Notes under the pieces: model-generated | The model's database searches: none | What the model was told of the DNA's origin: nothing | What the model saw: only the letters and a program-made list of their open reading frames with translations | Part shown: one piece after another, positions 1 through 6,031 of the stretch | Layout of the letters: each line of letters opens with the position of its first letter | Numbering within the stretch: position 1 is the stretch's first letter | From: Endomicrobium sp. | GTDB taxonomy: Bacteria; Elusimicrobiota; Endomicrobiia; Endomicrobiales; Endomicrobiaceae | Length of the DNA: 10,162 nucleotides | NCBI GenBank assembly: GCA_031273885.1 | Contig: JAISRA010000133.1 | Span: 1-10,162, forward strand | Direction of reading: 5' to 3' | Program-made: the position numbers and the translations under genes

Positions 1-71
1 TTATTGCAAAACACGATTCTATAGGTGTAGATACGCCTGAAGATATTTTAAAAGCTGAAGAATATTTATAA
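1..71 (+). CDS. kdsB: 3-deoxy-manno-octulosonate cytidylyltransferase, C-terminal end (partial)
   Basis: Only the last 22 codons are in the window, ending at TAA 69-71. The frame begins at position 3, after two bases of a cut codon. The peptide contains GVDTPEDILKAEEYL, which matches the typical C-terminus of CMP-Kdo synthetase, where a VDTPEDL-like motif precedes a short final helix. The enzyme activates Kdo with CTP in the cytoplasm so that it can be transferred to lipid A. The next gene, kdsA, makes Kdo-8-phosphate in the same pathway, which supports the call. No frameshift is visible in the part seen. The short length limits certainty, and a related nucleotidyltransferase tail cannot be fully excluded. 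Confidence 0.8.
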   Translation, partial: IAKHDSIGVDTPEDILKAEEYL

Positions 72-146
72 TAATATGTTTTATAAAGCAGGTAAAGTGA
101 TTTAGGTAAGGTATATGTAGTTTAAAAATATATTGCAGGTAAAAAA

Positions 147-983
147 ATGCAAAATAAACATGTGAAAATTGGGGAAAATATTATTCTCGCAAACAATAGA
201 CCTTTTGTTGTTATAGCTGGTCCATGCGTTATTGAAAACGAAAAACATGCTTTAACTTTAGCTGCAAGTTTGAAAAAAATAACAGAGGAATTAAAAATTT
301 CTTTTATTTTTAAAGCCTCTTACGATAAAGCTAATCGTTCGTCGATATGTTCTTACAGAGGTCCAGGTATTGAAGAAGGACTTAGAATTCTTGAGAAAAT
401 AAAAAAAGAATTAAATCTGCCTGTTCTTGCAGACGTTCATACTGAGCTTCAGGTACCTAAAGCTGCGCATGTTGTAGATTTTTTACAGGTGCCGGCTTTT
501 TTGTCACGCCAGACTGATCTAATAAAAGCTTGCGCTCTTACAGGCAAGCCTATCAATATTAAGAAAGGACAATTTTTGGCTCCTGAAGATATGTTTAATG
601 TTGTTAAAAAAGTTGAAAGTTTTGGAAATAAAAACTTGTCGCTTACAGAGAGAGGAGCTTCTTTTGGATATCATAATCTGGTTGTAGATTTTAGAGGTTT
701 AGAAATAATGAAGAAGAGTGGATATCCTGTTGTTTTTGATGCGACGCATAGTGTTCAGTTCCCGGGAGGTAATGGCACATGTAGCAGTGGAAATAGGGAG
801 TTTGCATTTCCTCTTTCAAAAGCAGCTGTAGCGATTGGGATTTCCGCAGTATTTTTAGAGGTTCATGATAATCCTGATAAAGCTCTTTCAGATGGAGCAA
901 ACAGCGTTGACTTAAAATATTTTAAACGAATGCTTAAATATATTAAAGACATAGACAATGTGGTTAAATGTCAAAAAATTTGA
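147..983 (+). CDS. kdsA: 2-dehydro-3-deoxyphosphooctonate aldolase (Kdo-8-phosphate synthase), metal-dependent type
   Basis: This cytoplasmic enzyme condenses phosphoenolpyruvate with arabinose-5-phosphate to give Kdo-8-phosphate, the first committed step of Kdo synthesis. The 278-residue protein has the normal family length and one TIM-barrel domain. Visible motifs are AGPCVIE (residues 24-30), FKASYDKANRSS (55-66), SYRGPG (69-74), the QTDL segment near 122, FDATHSVQ (197-204) and LEVHDNPDKALSDGANS (237-253). Cys27, His201, Glu238 and Asp249 occupy the four metal-ligand positions of class II enzymes. The E. coli metal-free type has Asn in place of the Cys. An AGG about ten bases before ATG 147 is a modest ribosome binding site. 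The gene lies 75 bases after kdsB. No defect is visible, so it is probably functional. Confidence 0.96.
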   Translation: MQNKHVKIGENIILANNRPFVVIAGPCVIENEKHALTLAASLKKITEELKISFIFKASYDKANRSSICSYRGPGIEEGLRILEKIKKELNLPVLADVHTELQVPKAAHVVDFLQVPAFLSRQTDLIKACALTGKPINIKKGQFLAPEDMFNVVKKVESFGNKNLSLTERGASFGYHNLVVDFRGLEIMKKSGYPVVFDATHSVQFPGGNGTCSSGNREFAFPLSKAAVAIGISAVFLEVHDNPDKALSDGANSVDLKYFKRMLKYIKDIDNVVKCQKI

Positions 984-1080
984 TTTAAAAAACTAATTAT
1001 CTTGAGAAATGGGAATAAATCCTTGCTAAGCTAGTACGTGGCTTGATCACGATGCGGGATGCAAAGATGCTGGTAAAATA
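984..1080 (+). pseudogene. Spacer with possible kpsF/kdsD remnant
   Basis: These 97 bases lie between kdsA and kdsC, where many Gram-negative clusters carry kpsF/kdsD (arabinose-5-phosphate isomerase). Two short stretches vaguely resemble the ends of that protein. At 989-1015 one frame reads NYLEKWE and then a stop, followed by ILAKL, similar to the start of KpsF (a YLEKG-like helix). At 1042-1080 another frame reads LDHDAGCKDAGKI, which resembles the family ending LHxHDLLKAGxx. Everything between is missing and stops interrupt all frames. This is a weak visual match and could be chance. If it is real, the isomerase must be encoded elsewhere, because kdsA still needs arabinose-5-phosphate. 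Confidence 0.25.
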
Positions 1081-1617
1081 ATGAGCGATAATAAAAATAT
1101 ATTTAAAAAAGTAGAAAATATTAAACTTTTAGCATGTGATATCGACGGTGTTTTAACTCGTGGTGAAATAATAATTTTTAATGATGGAGAAGAAATAAAA
1201 ATATGGAATGCTAAAGACGGTATAGGATTTAGCGCTCTGTTAAGAACAGTTCCAAGAATTAAAACTGCATGGATAACGGGCAGACAGTCTCTTCAAGTTG
1301 AAAAACGCGCAAAAGACCTTAAAATTGATTACCTTATTTCAAATTGTGTGAACAAAAAAAAAGCTTTAGAAGAAATAATGAAAGAAAATGAATTCAATGT
1401 GTCGGAAGTTGCATATATTGGCGATGATATAGTGGATATTCCTGTTTTAGAAATAGTTGGTTTTTCAGCATGCCCCAAAGATGCTTGTGAAGATGTAAAA
1501 AAGAGTGTTGATTATAATTCATCTTTTAATGGCGGAGAAGGAGCTGTAAGAGAGATAATAGAGATTATTATGAAAGCAAAAGGCGAGTGGCATAGATCTT
1601 CGGATATAGACGTATGA
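1081..1617 (+). CDS. kdsC: 3-deoxy-D-manno-octulosonate 8-phosphate phosphatase (HAD family, KdsC)
   Basis: KdsC removes the phosphate from Kdo-8-phosphate to release Kdo, just after the kdsA step. The 178-residue length is typical of this cap-less HAD phosphatase, which usually forms a tetramer in the cytoplasm. HAD motif I is LLACDIDGVLT (residues 16-26, with Asp20 as nucleophile and Asp22 as acid/base). Motif II is AWITGRQS (63-70). Lys94 fits motif III, and YIGDDIVDIPVL (112-123) is motif IV with the metal-binding aspartates. The tail GGEGAVRE (151-158) is the conserved C-terminal segment that reaches into a neighbouring active site in KdsC tetramers. The stop TGA overlaps an ATG (ATGA, 1614-1617) that opens only a 24-codon frame, perhaps a relic of former coupling to the broken gene downstream. 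Confidence 0.94.
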   Translation: MSDNKNIFKKVENIKLLACDIDGVLTRGEIIIFNDGEEIKIWNAKDGIGFSALLRTVPRIKTAWITGRQSLQVEKRAKDLKIDYLISNCVNKKKALEEIMKENEFNVSEVAYIGDDIVDIPVLEIVGFSACPKDACEDVKKSVDYNSSFNGGEGAVREIIEIIMKAKGEWHRSSDIDV

Positions 1618-1708
1618 TACTTTATAAGAATTCGAACGGTTCACTGCAAAATCTGGCAAAGGATTATAGGTGGGCGTCAAAAATATAATAGATCAGGAAT
1701 AGGTCAAG

Positions 1709-2021
1709 GAACTAGAGTCCAGTGAATATTTGTTGATTTTTTCGGCGATAAACTTGGACTTCTTACGGGTTTATTGTTTTGTCTTTAAGGTTGGGTGCAG
1801 GTTTTGTGTAGGTATTAATCAGAGGGCGGTAAAATAAATATATGCACAAGACTGTAGTTAAAGGGTAATTAATGGTAAATCCGTCCAGCAATTTTGACAA
1901 AGATAAAGGTGTTAAAAATCTTATTCAAAACGAAACGTTGATTTTGGAAGAACATATAGAAGAAGTATTGCCCAAACAATGGTTTTGGTTTCACAAGAGA
2001 TGAAAAGCAAGATCTGAAACG
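1709..2021 (+). pseudogene. Lipid A (lauroyl/myristoyl-type) acyltransferase, decayed remnant
   Basis: This is a ruin of an LpxL/LpxM/HtrB-family enzyme, which adds a secondary acyl chain to lipid A at the inner membrane. One frame from 1709 to 1834 reads a hydrophobic stretch (SEYLLIFSAINLDFLRVYCF, then further on VGINQRAVK) and stops at TAA 1835. It resembles the N-terminal membrane helix and the R-x-A-x-KN entry of the family. From 1872 another frame gives ETLILEEHIEEVLPKQWFWF followed by HKR, a stop and KARSE. This is the C-terminal hallmark (T..LE..I...P.QWFW.H.RWK), with the Trp codon TGG turned into TGA at 2001-2003. The middle, including the catalytic HxxxxD/E region, is absent: about 90 residues remain of roughly 300. 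The 1618-1708 part holds only a 24-codon frame that I cannot place. Confidence 0.8.
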
Positions 2022-2567
2022 ATGAAAAAAGCATGGGTGACACAAGTGAATTTTTATAAATTATTTAATATATATGTATCTATAATATTTTTTATTTTTT
2101 TGATTGGTTGTAAAGCAGAAAAGACCGTTGTTGAAGAAACTCTGCCGATACCTGAGCAAGCTATAGAAAAATTTACAATAATACAGACAGATGAAGGAAA
2201 ATTGAAAATAATAATGGATGCAGAGTCTGCCGTTATTGATGAGAGTGGAAATATTGCTCATGTAAGGCTGCCATCAATAAAGTTTTATAATAAAGGCGAT
2301 TATGTCTCGACTCTTGTTGCTGAAAGTGCGGATGTAAATATGAAAACTCATGATATTAAATGTATAGGCAAGTGTGTTATTAGTAGTGCAAAAAATGAGT
2401 GTGTGCAAACTACTAATTTAATCTATGATGCAGGAAAAGATTTGATATACAGCAATAATGATGTTAGAATTACAAGACCGCGTGGGACGATTTATGGTGC
2501 AAGTTTTAAATCGGATACAAAGTTTGACAGGATTATTATTAAAAATCAAAGGACTGTGATTGACTAA
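2022..2567 (+). CDS. lptC: LPS export protein LptC, predicted lipoprotein
   Basis: LptC is a membrane-anchored periplasmic protein that takes LPS from the LptB2FG transporter and passes it to LptA. The call rests on position (directly before lptA and lptB), on the N-terminal membrane segment, and on a beta-rich body with alternating short strands such as ESADVNMKTHDIKCIGKCVI, as in the LptC/OstA fold. The hydrophobic run SIIFFIFLIGC looks like a lipoprotein signal with a lipobox, so Cys30 may be lipidated. Classical E. coli LptC instead keeps an uncleaved helix. ATG 2022 has a weak ribosome binding site and lies in frame with the upstream acyltransferase remnant. GTG 2046, preceded by GGGTGA at 2035-2040, would give a more usual 21-residue signal and may be the true start. 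Sequence conservation in this family is low. Confidence 0.8.
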   Translation: MKKAWVTQVNFYKLFNIYVSIIFFIFLIGCKAEKTVVEETLPIPEQAIEKFTIIQTDEGKLKIIMDAESAVIDESGNIAHVRLPSIKFYNKGDYVSTLVAESADVNMKTHDIKCIGKCVISSAKNECVQTTNLIYDAGKDLIYSNNDVRITRPRGTIYGASFKSDTKFDRIIIKNQRTVID

Positions 2568-3189
2568 ATTTAATGGCGTGTTTCTTATTATTATGTTTAT
2601 GTTTGTATGTGTCTCTGTTTTTTTTGTTGATAGTATTTTCGGAAAAATTTTAATAACAGGGGATGAGATGGAAGTAAGAAAAGCAGGAAGCATTATAATT
2701 TCTAAAGGTAATTCAAAAGCTACTAACAATACAGACACAATAACTGCTTGTAAAATGTCTTATGATACAGCTAAGTCAGTTCTTTTTGCGTCAGGTAGTG
2801 TTAAATTGTTTTCAAAAACTGAAAAAGGGAAGTTTTTTAAAACTTATGGGAATTTTGTGGAGTATAATATGGATAGCCAAAAAGGGAAAATATTTGGAGA
2901 TTATGCCATAATAGAACACTATGCGCATAATGTAACATCTCCGCTTATTTTATCTGCAAAAGAAATTTATATTGATATAAAAGAACAGACTTTAAGTGCG
3001 TATAAAAAAGGTGAAAAAAGACCTGTTGTTAAAGTTGATAATGCCGGTAGAAAAGAACTTTACGAAGCGGATGAAATTATATTATATAATTCTTATGATA
3101 AAAAAATAGTTATGAATGGCTCAGTTGTAGTAAAAATCGAAACGAGAGAAGATGAATACAATGATGCTAAGAACCGAGAGATTATTTAA
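2560..3189 (+). CDS. lptA: LPS transport periplasmic protein LptA (OstA-like)
   Basis: LptA forms the periplasmic bridge that carries LPS from LptC to LptD at the outer membrane. The protein has a cleavable-looking signal peptide (hydrophobic residues about 8-24) and then an OstA-like body with repeated beta segments such as ILITGDEMEVRKAGSIIISK, VLFASGSVKL, EADEIILY and KIVMNGSVVVKI. The 209-residue length is a little above the E. coli protein. The start is TTG 2560, supported by AAAGGA at 2548-2553 six bases upstream. It overlaps the end of lptC by eight bases, which suggests translational coupling. The 3' end overlaps the start of lptB. No disabling changes are seen. Confidence 0.82.
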   Translation: MTKFNGVFLIIMFMFVCVSVFFVDSIFGKILITGDEMEVRKAGSIIISKGNSKATNNTDTITACKMSYDTAKSVLFASGSVKLFSKTEKGKFFKTYGNFVEYNMDSQKGKIFGDYAIIEHYAHNVTSPLILSAKEIYIDIKEQTLSAYKKGEKRPVVKVDNAGRKELYEADEIILYNSYDKKIVMNGSVVVKIETREDEYNDAKNREII

Positions 3190-3880
3190 GAAATATAAAT
3201 ATAGAATGGTTGTCGACGGTATCAGTATAAGCGTTAGACAGGGTGAAATTGTTGGATTGCTCGGGCCCAATGGTGCAGGAAAAACAACAACTTTTTATAT
3301 GACAGTTGGGCTTATAAAGCCTTATGACGGTAGTGTTTATCTTGACGATACAGAAATAACTGATTGGACTATGTATAAAAGAGCAAGAAACGGAATTGGA
3401 TACCTTTCGCAGGAGCCGTCGATATTTAGGGGACTTAGTGTTGAAGATAACCTCTTGTCTATAGCACAACTACTCCCAATTTCAAAACTTGAGCAGAAAG
3501 AAAAAGTGAATGCGTTGCTTGCAGATTTTGGACTTATAAAGTTATGCGGACAGACAAGTATCACTTTATCTGGTGGAGAAAAGAGAAGGCTTGAAATTGC
3601 AAGGGCACTTATTACAGATCCTAAATTTTTGCTTTTAGACGAACCTTTTGTAGGTATTGACCCCATAACAGTTGATGACATACAGAAAATTATTAAAAAG
3701 CTTAAAAAAAGAGGTCTTGGAATTCTTATAACAGATCATAATGTCAGAGAAACTCTGGAAATTATCGATCGAGCATATATAATTTATGAAGGCAAAATTT
3801 TGCTTGAGGGAGGCGCAAAGGATTTGCTTGAAAATCCTAAAGCCAGAGAAGTGTATCTTGGCGACAACTTTAAGATGTGA
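3161..3880 (+). CDS. lptB: LPS export ABC transporter ATP-binding protein LptB
   Basis: LptB is the cytoplasmic ATPase dimer that powers LPS extraction by LptF and LptG. All ABC motifs are present: Walker A GPNGAGKT (residues 35-42), Q-loop YLSQEPSIFRGLSV (around 84), signature LSGGEKRR (136-143), Walker B LLLDEPF ending near 163, and switch His193 in ITDHNV. The Q-loop sequence and the LSGGEKRRLEIARAL block are typical of LptB rather than of general importers. An ATG at 3152 exists, but the purine stretch GAGAGAAG at 3144-3151 abuts it, so ATG 3161 (or 3164) fits better and gives the usual N-terminus LRTERLFKKYK. The gene overlaps lptA by about 29 bases. lptF, lptG and lptD are not in the window. 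Confidence 0.96.
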   Translation: MMLRTERLFKKYKYRMVVDGISISVRQGEIVGLLGPNGAGKTTTFYMTVGLIKPYDGSVYLDDTEITDWTMYKRARNGIGYLSQEPSIFRGLSVEDNLLSIAQLLPISKLEQKEKVNALLADFGLIKLCGQTSITLSGGEKRRLEIARALITDPKFLLLDEPFVGIDPITVDDIQKIIKKLKKRGLGILITDHNVRETLEIIDRAYIIYEGKILLEGGAKDLLENPKAREVYLGDNFKM

Positions 3881-4062
3881 AGGTTGAAGATAAAAAGATA
3901 TAGTAAAGAATATAAGATGAAAGAAAGCTGGATTAACGATAATATCCATGCTCGGTATTGTAGGTGTTTGTTCGGAATCTGTTTTGTTTGGATGAATAAG
4001 TATATTGTATATATTTTGCTAAGAGTGTGTACACCCATGCTTATTATAAAAAGGAGGAGAAT
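3881..4062 (+). other. Gene-free spacer at the usual rpoN position
   Basis: These 182 bases separate lptB from hpf. In many Gram-negative clusters with this order, rpoN (sigma-54) sits here. I see no intact reading frame with a recognisable product. One frame starting at TTG 3884 runs through the spacer into hpf, but its predicted peptide is rich in Cys, Tyr and Arg and resembles no family. A stretch around 3935-3990 (reading NIHARYCRCLFGIC) has a faint likeness to the RRTVAKYRxxLGI motif near the end of sigma-54, but it is too weak to call. The spacer ends with the strong ribosome binding site AAGGAGGAG (4051-4059) that serves hpf. Confidence 0.5.
4051..4059 (+). promoter_or_regulatory. Strong ribosome binding site for hpf
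   Basis: AAGGAGGAG is a near-perfect match to the anti-Shine-Dalgarno sequence and ends four bases before ATG 4063. It decides the hpf start against the upstream in-frame ATG at 4027. It is the strongest such site in the window, suggesting hpf is translated well even though it sits mid-cluster. Confidence 0.8.
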
Positions 4063-4617
4063 ATGCAGATTAATATTACAACCAGACATCTCAAACTTAC
4101 TGACTCTATTGATGCTTATGTACGCAAAAAAATTGCAAAATATGACAAACTTTATGTCGGCAATAACTTGTGGGTGCATGCAATCTTGTCGGTGGAGAAA
4201 AATAGACAAATAACAGAAATTATTTTTCATGCAGGAAAACTTTTATTTAGAGCAAAAGAACAGTCCGAAGACTTATATTCGTCAATAGACTTGGCTATTG
4301 ACAAACTTGAAAAACAACTCAAAAAACAGAAAGAAATCTCAAAAAATCATCGGAAAAATAATTTAGAAATTATAAAAGATAAAAGACGCAATATAGAACA
4401 AGTGTTCTCTTACGACACTATGGAAGATTCGAGAACTAAAATTTCTGAAATAAAACGTTTCGATTTAAAGCCTGTAAGCATTGAAGATGCTATCGACGAA
4501 ATGGATAATCTAGGATATAGAGTTTATATGTTCAAAGATGCATTGAGCGATAAAATAGAAGTTCTTTACCGTAATGATAGCGGATCTATAGTTCTGCTAG
4601 AACCCAATGAAATGTAA
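4063..4617 (+). CDS. hpf: Ribosome hibernation promoting factor, long form (HPF / S30AE family)
   Basis: Long HPF binds the small ribosomal subunit and pairs ribosomes into inactive 100S dimers during starvation or slow growth. The 184-residue protein has two parts. The S30AE domain covers about residues 1-100, starting MQINITTRHLKLTDSIDAYV and including a Lys-rich helix (LEKQLKKQKEISKNHRK). The short C-terminal dimerisation domain covers about 125-184 and contains KRFDLKPVSIEDAIDEMDNL and YRNDSGSIVLLEPNE. This two-domain layout separates it from the short form of E. coli. ATG 4063 is chosen because AAGGAGGAG at 4051-4059 stands four bases before it and the family N-terminus begins here. An upstream in-frame ATG at 4027 lacks such a site. 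It lies next to ptsN, as in many proteobacteria. Confidence 0.93.
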   Translation: MQINITTRHLKLTDSIDAYVRKKIAKYDKLYVGNNLWVHAILSVEKNRQITEIIFHAGKLLFRAKEQSEDLYSSIDLAIDKLEKQLKKQKEISKNHRKNNLEIIKDKRRNIEQVFSYDTMEDSRTKISEIKRFDLKPVSIEDAIDEMDNLGYRVYMFKDALSDKIEVLYRNDSGSIVLLEPNEM

Positions 4618-4636
4618 AGTAAAAGAGGAGATAAAT

Positions 4637-5095
4637 ATGAAGATTATGGATTTTTTGAGTCAGGATACGATTATTGTTGATTTAAAAGCAACGGATAAGA
4701 AATTGGCTATAATTGAGTTGGTGGATACTTTGGAGATAGCAAAAAAAATAAAAAAGACAGATGAAATTATTAATATTATTTTGGAAAGAGAAAAATTAGG
4801 TTCTACAGGAATCGGTCAAGGCGTTGCAATTCCTCACGGAAAAACCGATGTTATAGAGGAACAAATTGGAGTTCTTGGAATTTCGCGCAAAGGCATAGAA
4901 TTCAATTCTCTAGATGGCGAGTTAGTCCATATAATTTTCCTTTTGATTGGTCCTTTAGAAGTAGCCGGACAACATTTAAAAGCCTTATCTAGAATTTCAA
5001 GATTGTTCAAAGATAAATTTTTAAGACAGGGCATAAAGGATGCTAAAACTATAGAAGAAGTTATTAAAATAATACAGCAAGAGGATGCTTACTAA
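4637..5095 (+). CDS. ptsN: PTS EIIA component, nitrogen-regulatory/fructose type (PtsN-like)
   Basis: This is a phosphate-accepting EIIA domain, normally a cytoplasmic regulator that is phosphorylated through an EI/HPr-type relay rather than a sugar carrier. The 152-residue protein is a single PTS_EIIA type-2 domain. The active-site block STGIGQGVAIPHGKT (residues 56-70) contains the phosphorylatable His67. LIGPLEVAGQHLKALSRISR is the other family signature. Start ATG 4637 has AGAGGAG (4624-4630) just upstream. An in-frame ATG at 4607 overlapping hpf has no such support. The stop shares one base with the hprK start (TAATG). Dedicated EI-Ntr and NPr partners are not in the window, so the general HPr and EI encoded downstream may phosphorylate it, which is inference. 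Confidence 0.92.
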   Translation: MKIMDFLSQDTIIVDLKATDKKLAIIELVDTLEIAKKIKKTDEIINIILEREKLGSTGIGQGVAIPHGKTDVIEEQIGVLGISRKGIEFNSLDGELVHIIFLLIGPLEVAGQHLKALSRISRLFKDKFLRQGIKDAKTIEEVIKIIQQEDAY

Positions 5096-6021
5096 TGTTT
5101 ATAGATGTAAAAACGCTTCTTAAAGAAAGAGGCGAAGATTATGAACTTGAACTTCTGACAGGGCAAGGCGGTCTTGAAAAAGTTATTACTGTTCCTGATA
5201 TAAACAGACCAGGTCTTGCACTTGCTGGGTTTTTTGAATGTTTCCCGTATGAATGCATACAAGTCATAGGGCTAATTGAGCACACATATTTAAATCATTT
5301 GGATTACGATGCGCAGGTAAAAGTGCTAAATAAAATTTTTTCTAATGAAAAAGCAGTCAGTTGTATTTTGACTGATAATCTCGAAGTATTCGATGCGATG
5401 ATTAAAGTGTTTTCTGATTTAGAGATTCCTCTTTTAAGAACGAAATTAAATTCTTCTTTTTTTATAGGAGATTTAGGCTATTATTTAGACTGTAAGCTGG
5501 CTCCTTCTGTTAAAATACATGGCGTTATGACAAGTGTTTACGATCTTGGCGTTTTAATAATAGGTAAGTCTGCAATAGGCAAATCAGAATGCGCTCTTGA
5601 GCTTATAAGAAGAGGTCATAAATTTGTTGCTGATGATATAGTCAACATAAAAAAACTTTCGAGGCATAATTTAATGGCAAGTAGTTTGAAACTTACAAAG
5701 TATCTTATAGAAGTAAGAGGCATAGGAATAATAGACATTAAAGAACTTTTTGGTATAGGTAATATTTTAGATGAGGCTTACGTAGAGCTTGTAATAAAAC
5801 TTGAAGAGTGGGATTCGGCAAAATGTTATGAGCGAGTAGGGCTTAGTGAATATTATGCTGAATATTTGGGTGTAAAAGTACCTGAGGCTACAATTCCTAT
5901 AGGTCATGTTAGAAATCTTGCAGTTCTTATTGAAACAGCCAGTTTAAACCAGAAACTTAAGAATGAGGGGCACTTTACGGCGAAAAAATTCAATGATAAA
6001 TTGCGAGAAAAAAAATACTAA
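5095..6021 (+). CDS. hprK: HPr kinase/phosphorylase
   Basis: HprK phosphorylates HPr on Ser46 with ATP or pyrophosphate and also removes that phosphate, linking sugar supply to PTS control. The 308-residue length and two-domain order fit. The N-terminal domain (about 1-130) has ITVPDINRPGLALAGFF. The catalytic domain has His142 in KIHGVM, Walker A GKSAIGKS (157-164), ADDIV (179-183) and the signature EVRGIGIIDIKELFGIGNI (206-224). Two departures are visible. The usual small Gly in the P-loop (GKSGVGKS in B. subtilis) is Ala160, and the usual IPVRPGRNLA reads IPIGHVRNLA at 267-276, losing the RPG triplet. The gene begins on the last base of ptsN, so the two are probably translationally coupled. 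The protein's likely substrate, HPr with Ser46, is encoded downstream. Confidence 0.94.
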   Translation: MFIDVKTLLKERGEDYELELLTGQGGLEKVITVPDINRPGLALAGFFECFPYECIQVIGLIEHTYLNHLDYDAQVKVLNKIFSNEKAVSCILTDNLEVFDAMIKVFSDLEIPLLRTKLNSSFFIGDLGYYLDCKLAPSVKIHGVMTSVYDLGVLIIGKSAIGKSECALELIRRGHKFVADDIVNIKKLSRHNLMASSLKLTKYLIEVRGIGIIDIKELFGIGNILDEAYVELVIKLEEWDSAKCYERVGLSEYYAEYLGVKVPEATIPIGHVRNLAVLIETASLNQKLKNEGHFTAKKFNDKLREKKY

Positions 6022-6031
6022 GAAATAATTT

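Noticed and set aside
72..146. Possible pyrG remnant between kdsB and kdsA
   Set aside because: pyrG often lies here in related clusters, but none of the three frames in these 75 bases resembles CTP synthase.
2001..2003. UGA read as tryptophan in the acyltransferase tail
   Set aside because: kdsA and kdsC end with TGA at the expected lengths, and the acyltransferase is also broken by TAA stops and a large deletion, so decay explains it better.
4016..4047. Promoter-like TTGCTA ... TATTAT before hpf
   Set aside because: The spacing is 20 bases and the -10 box nearly touches the ribosome binding site, which leaves no room for a leader. Such matches are common by chance in AT-rich DNA.
3884..4213. 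109-codon frame between lptB and hpf
   Set aside because: It overlaps half of hpf in another frame, starts with TTG and has no family resemblance. It is most likely a chance open frame.
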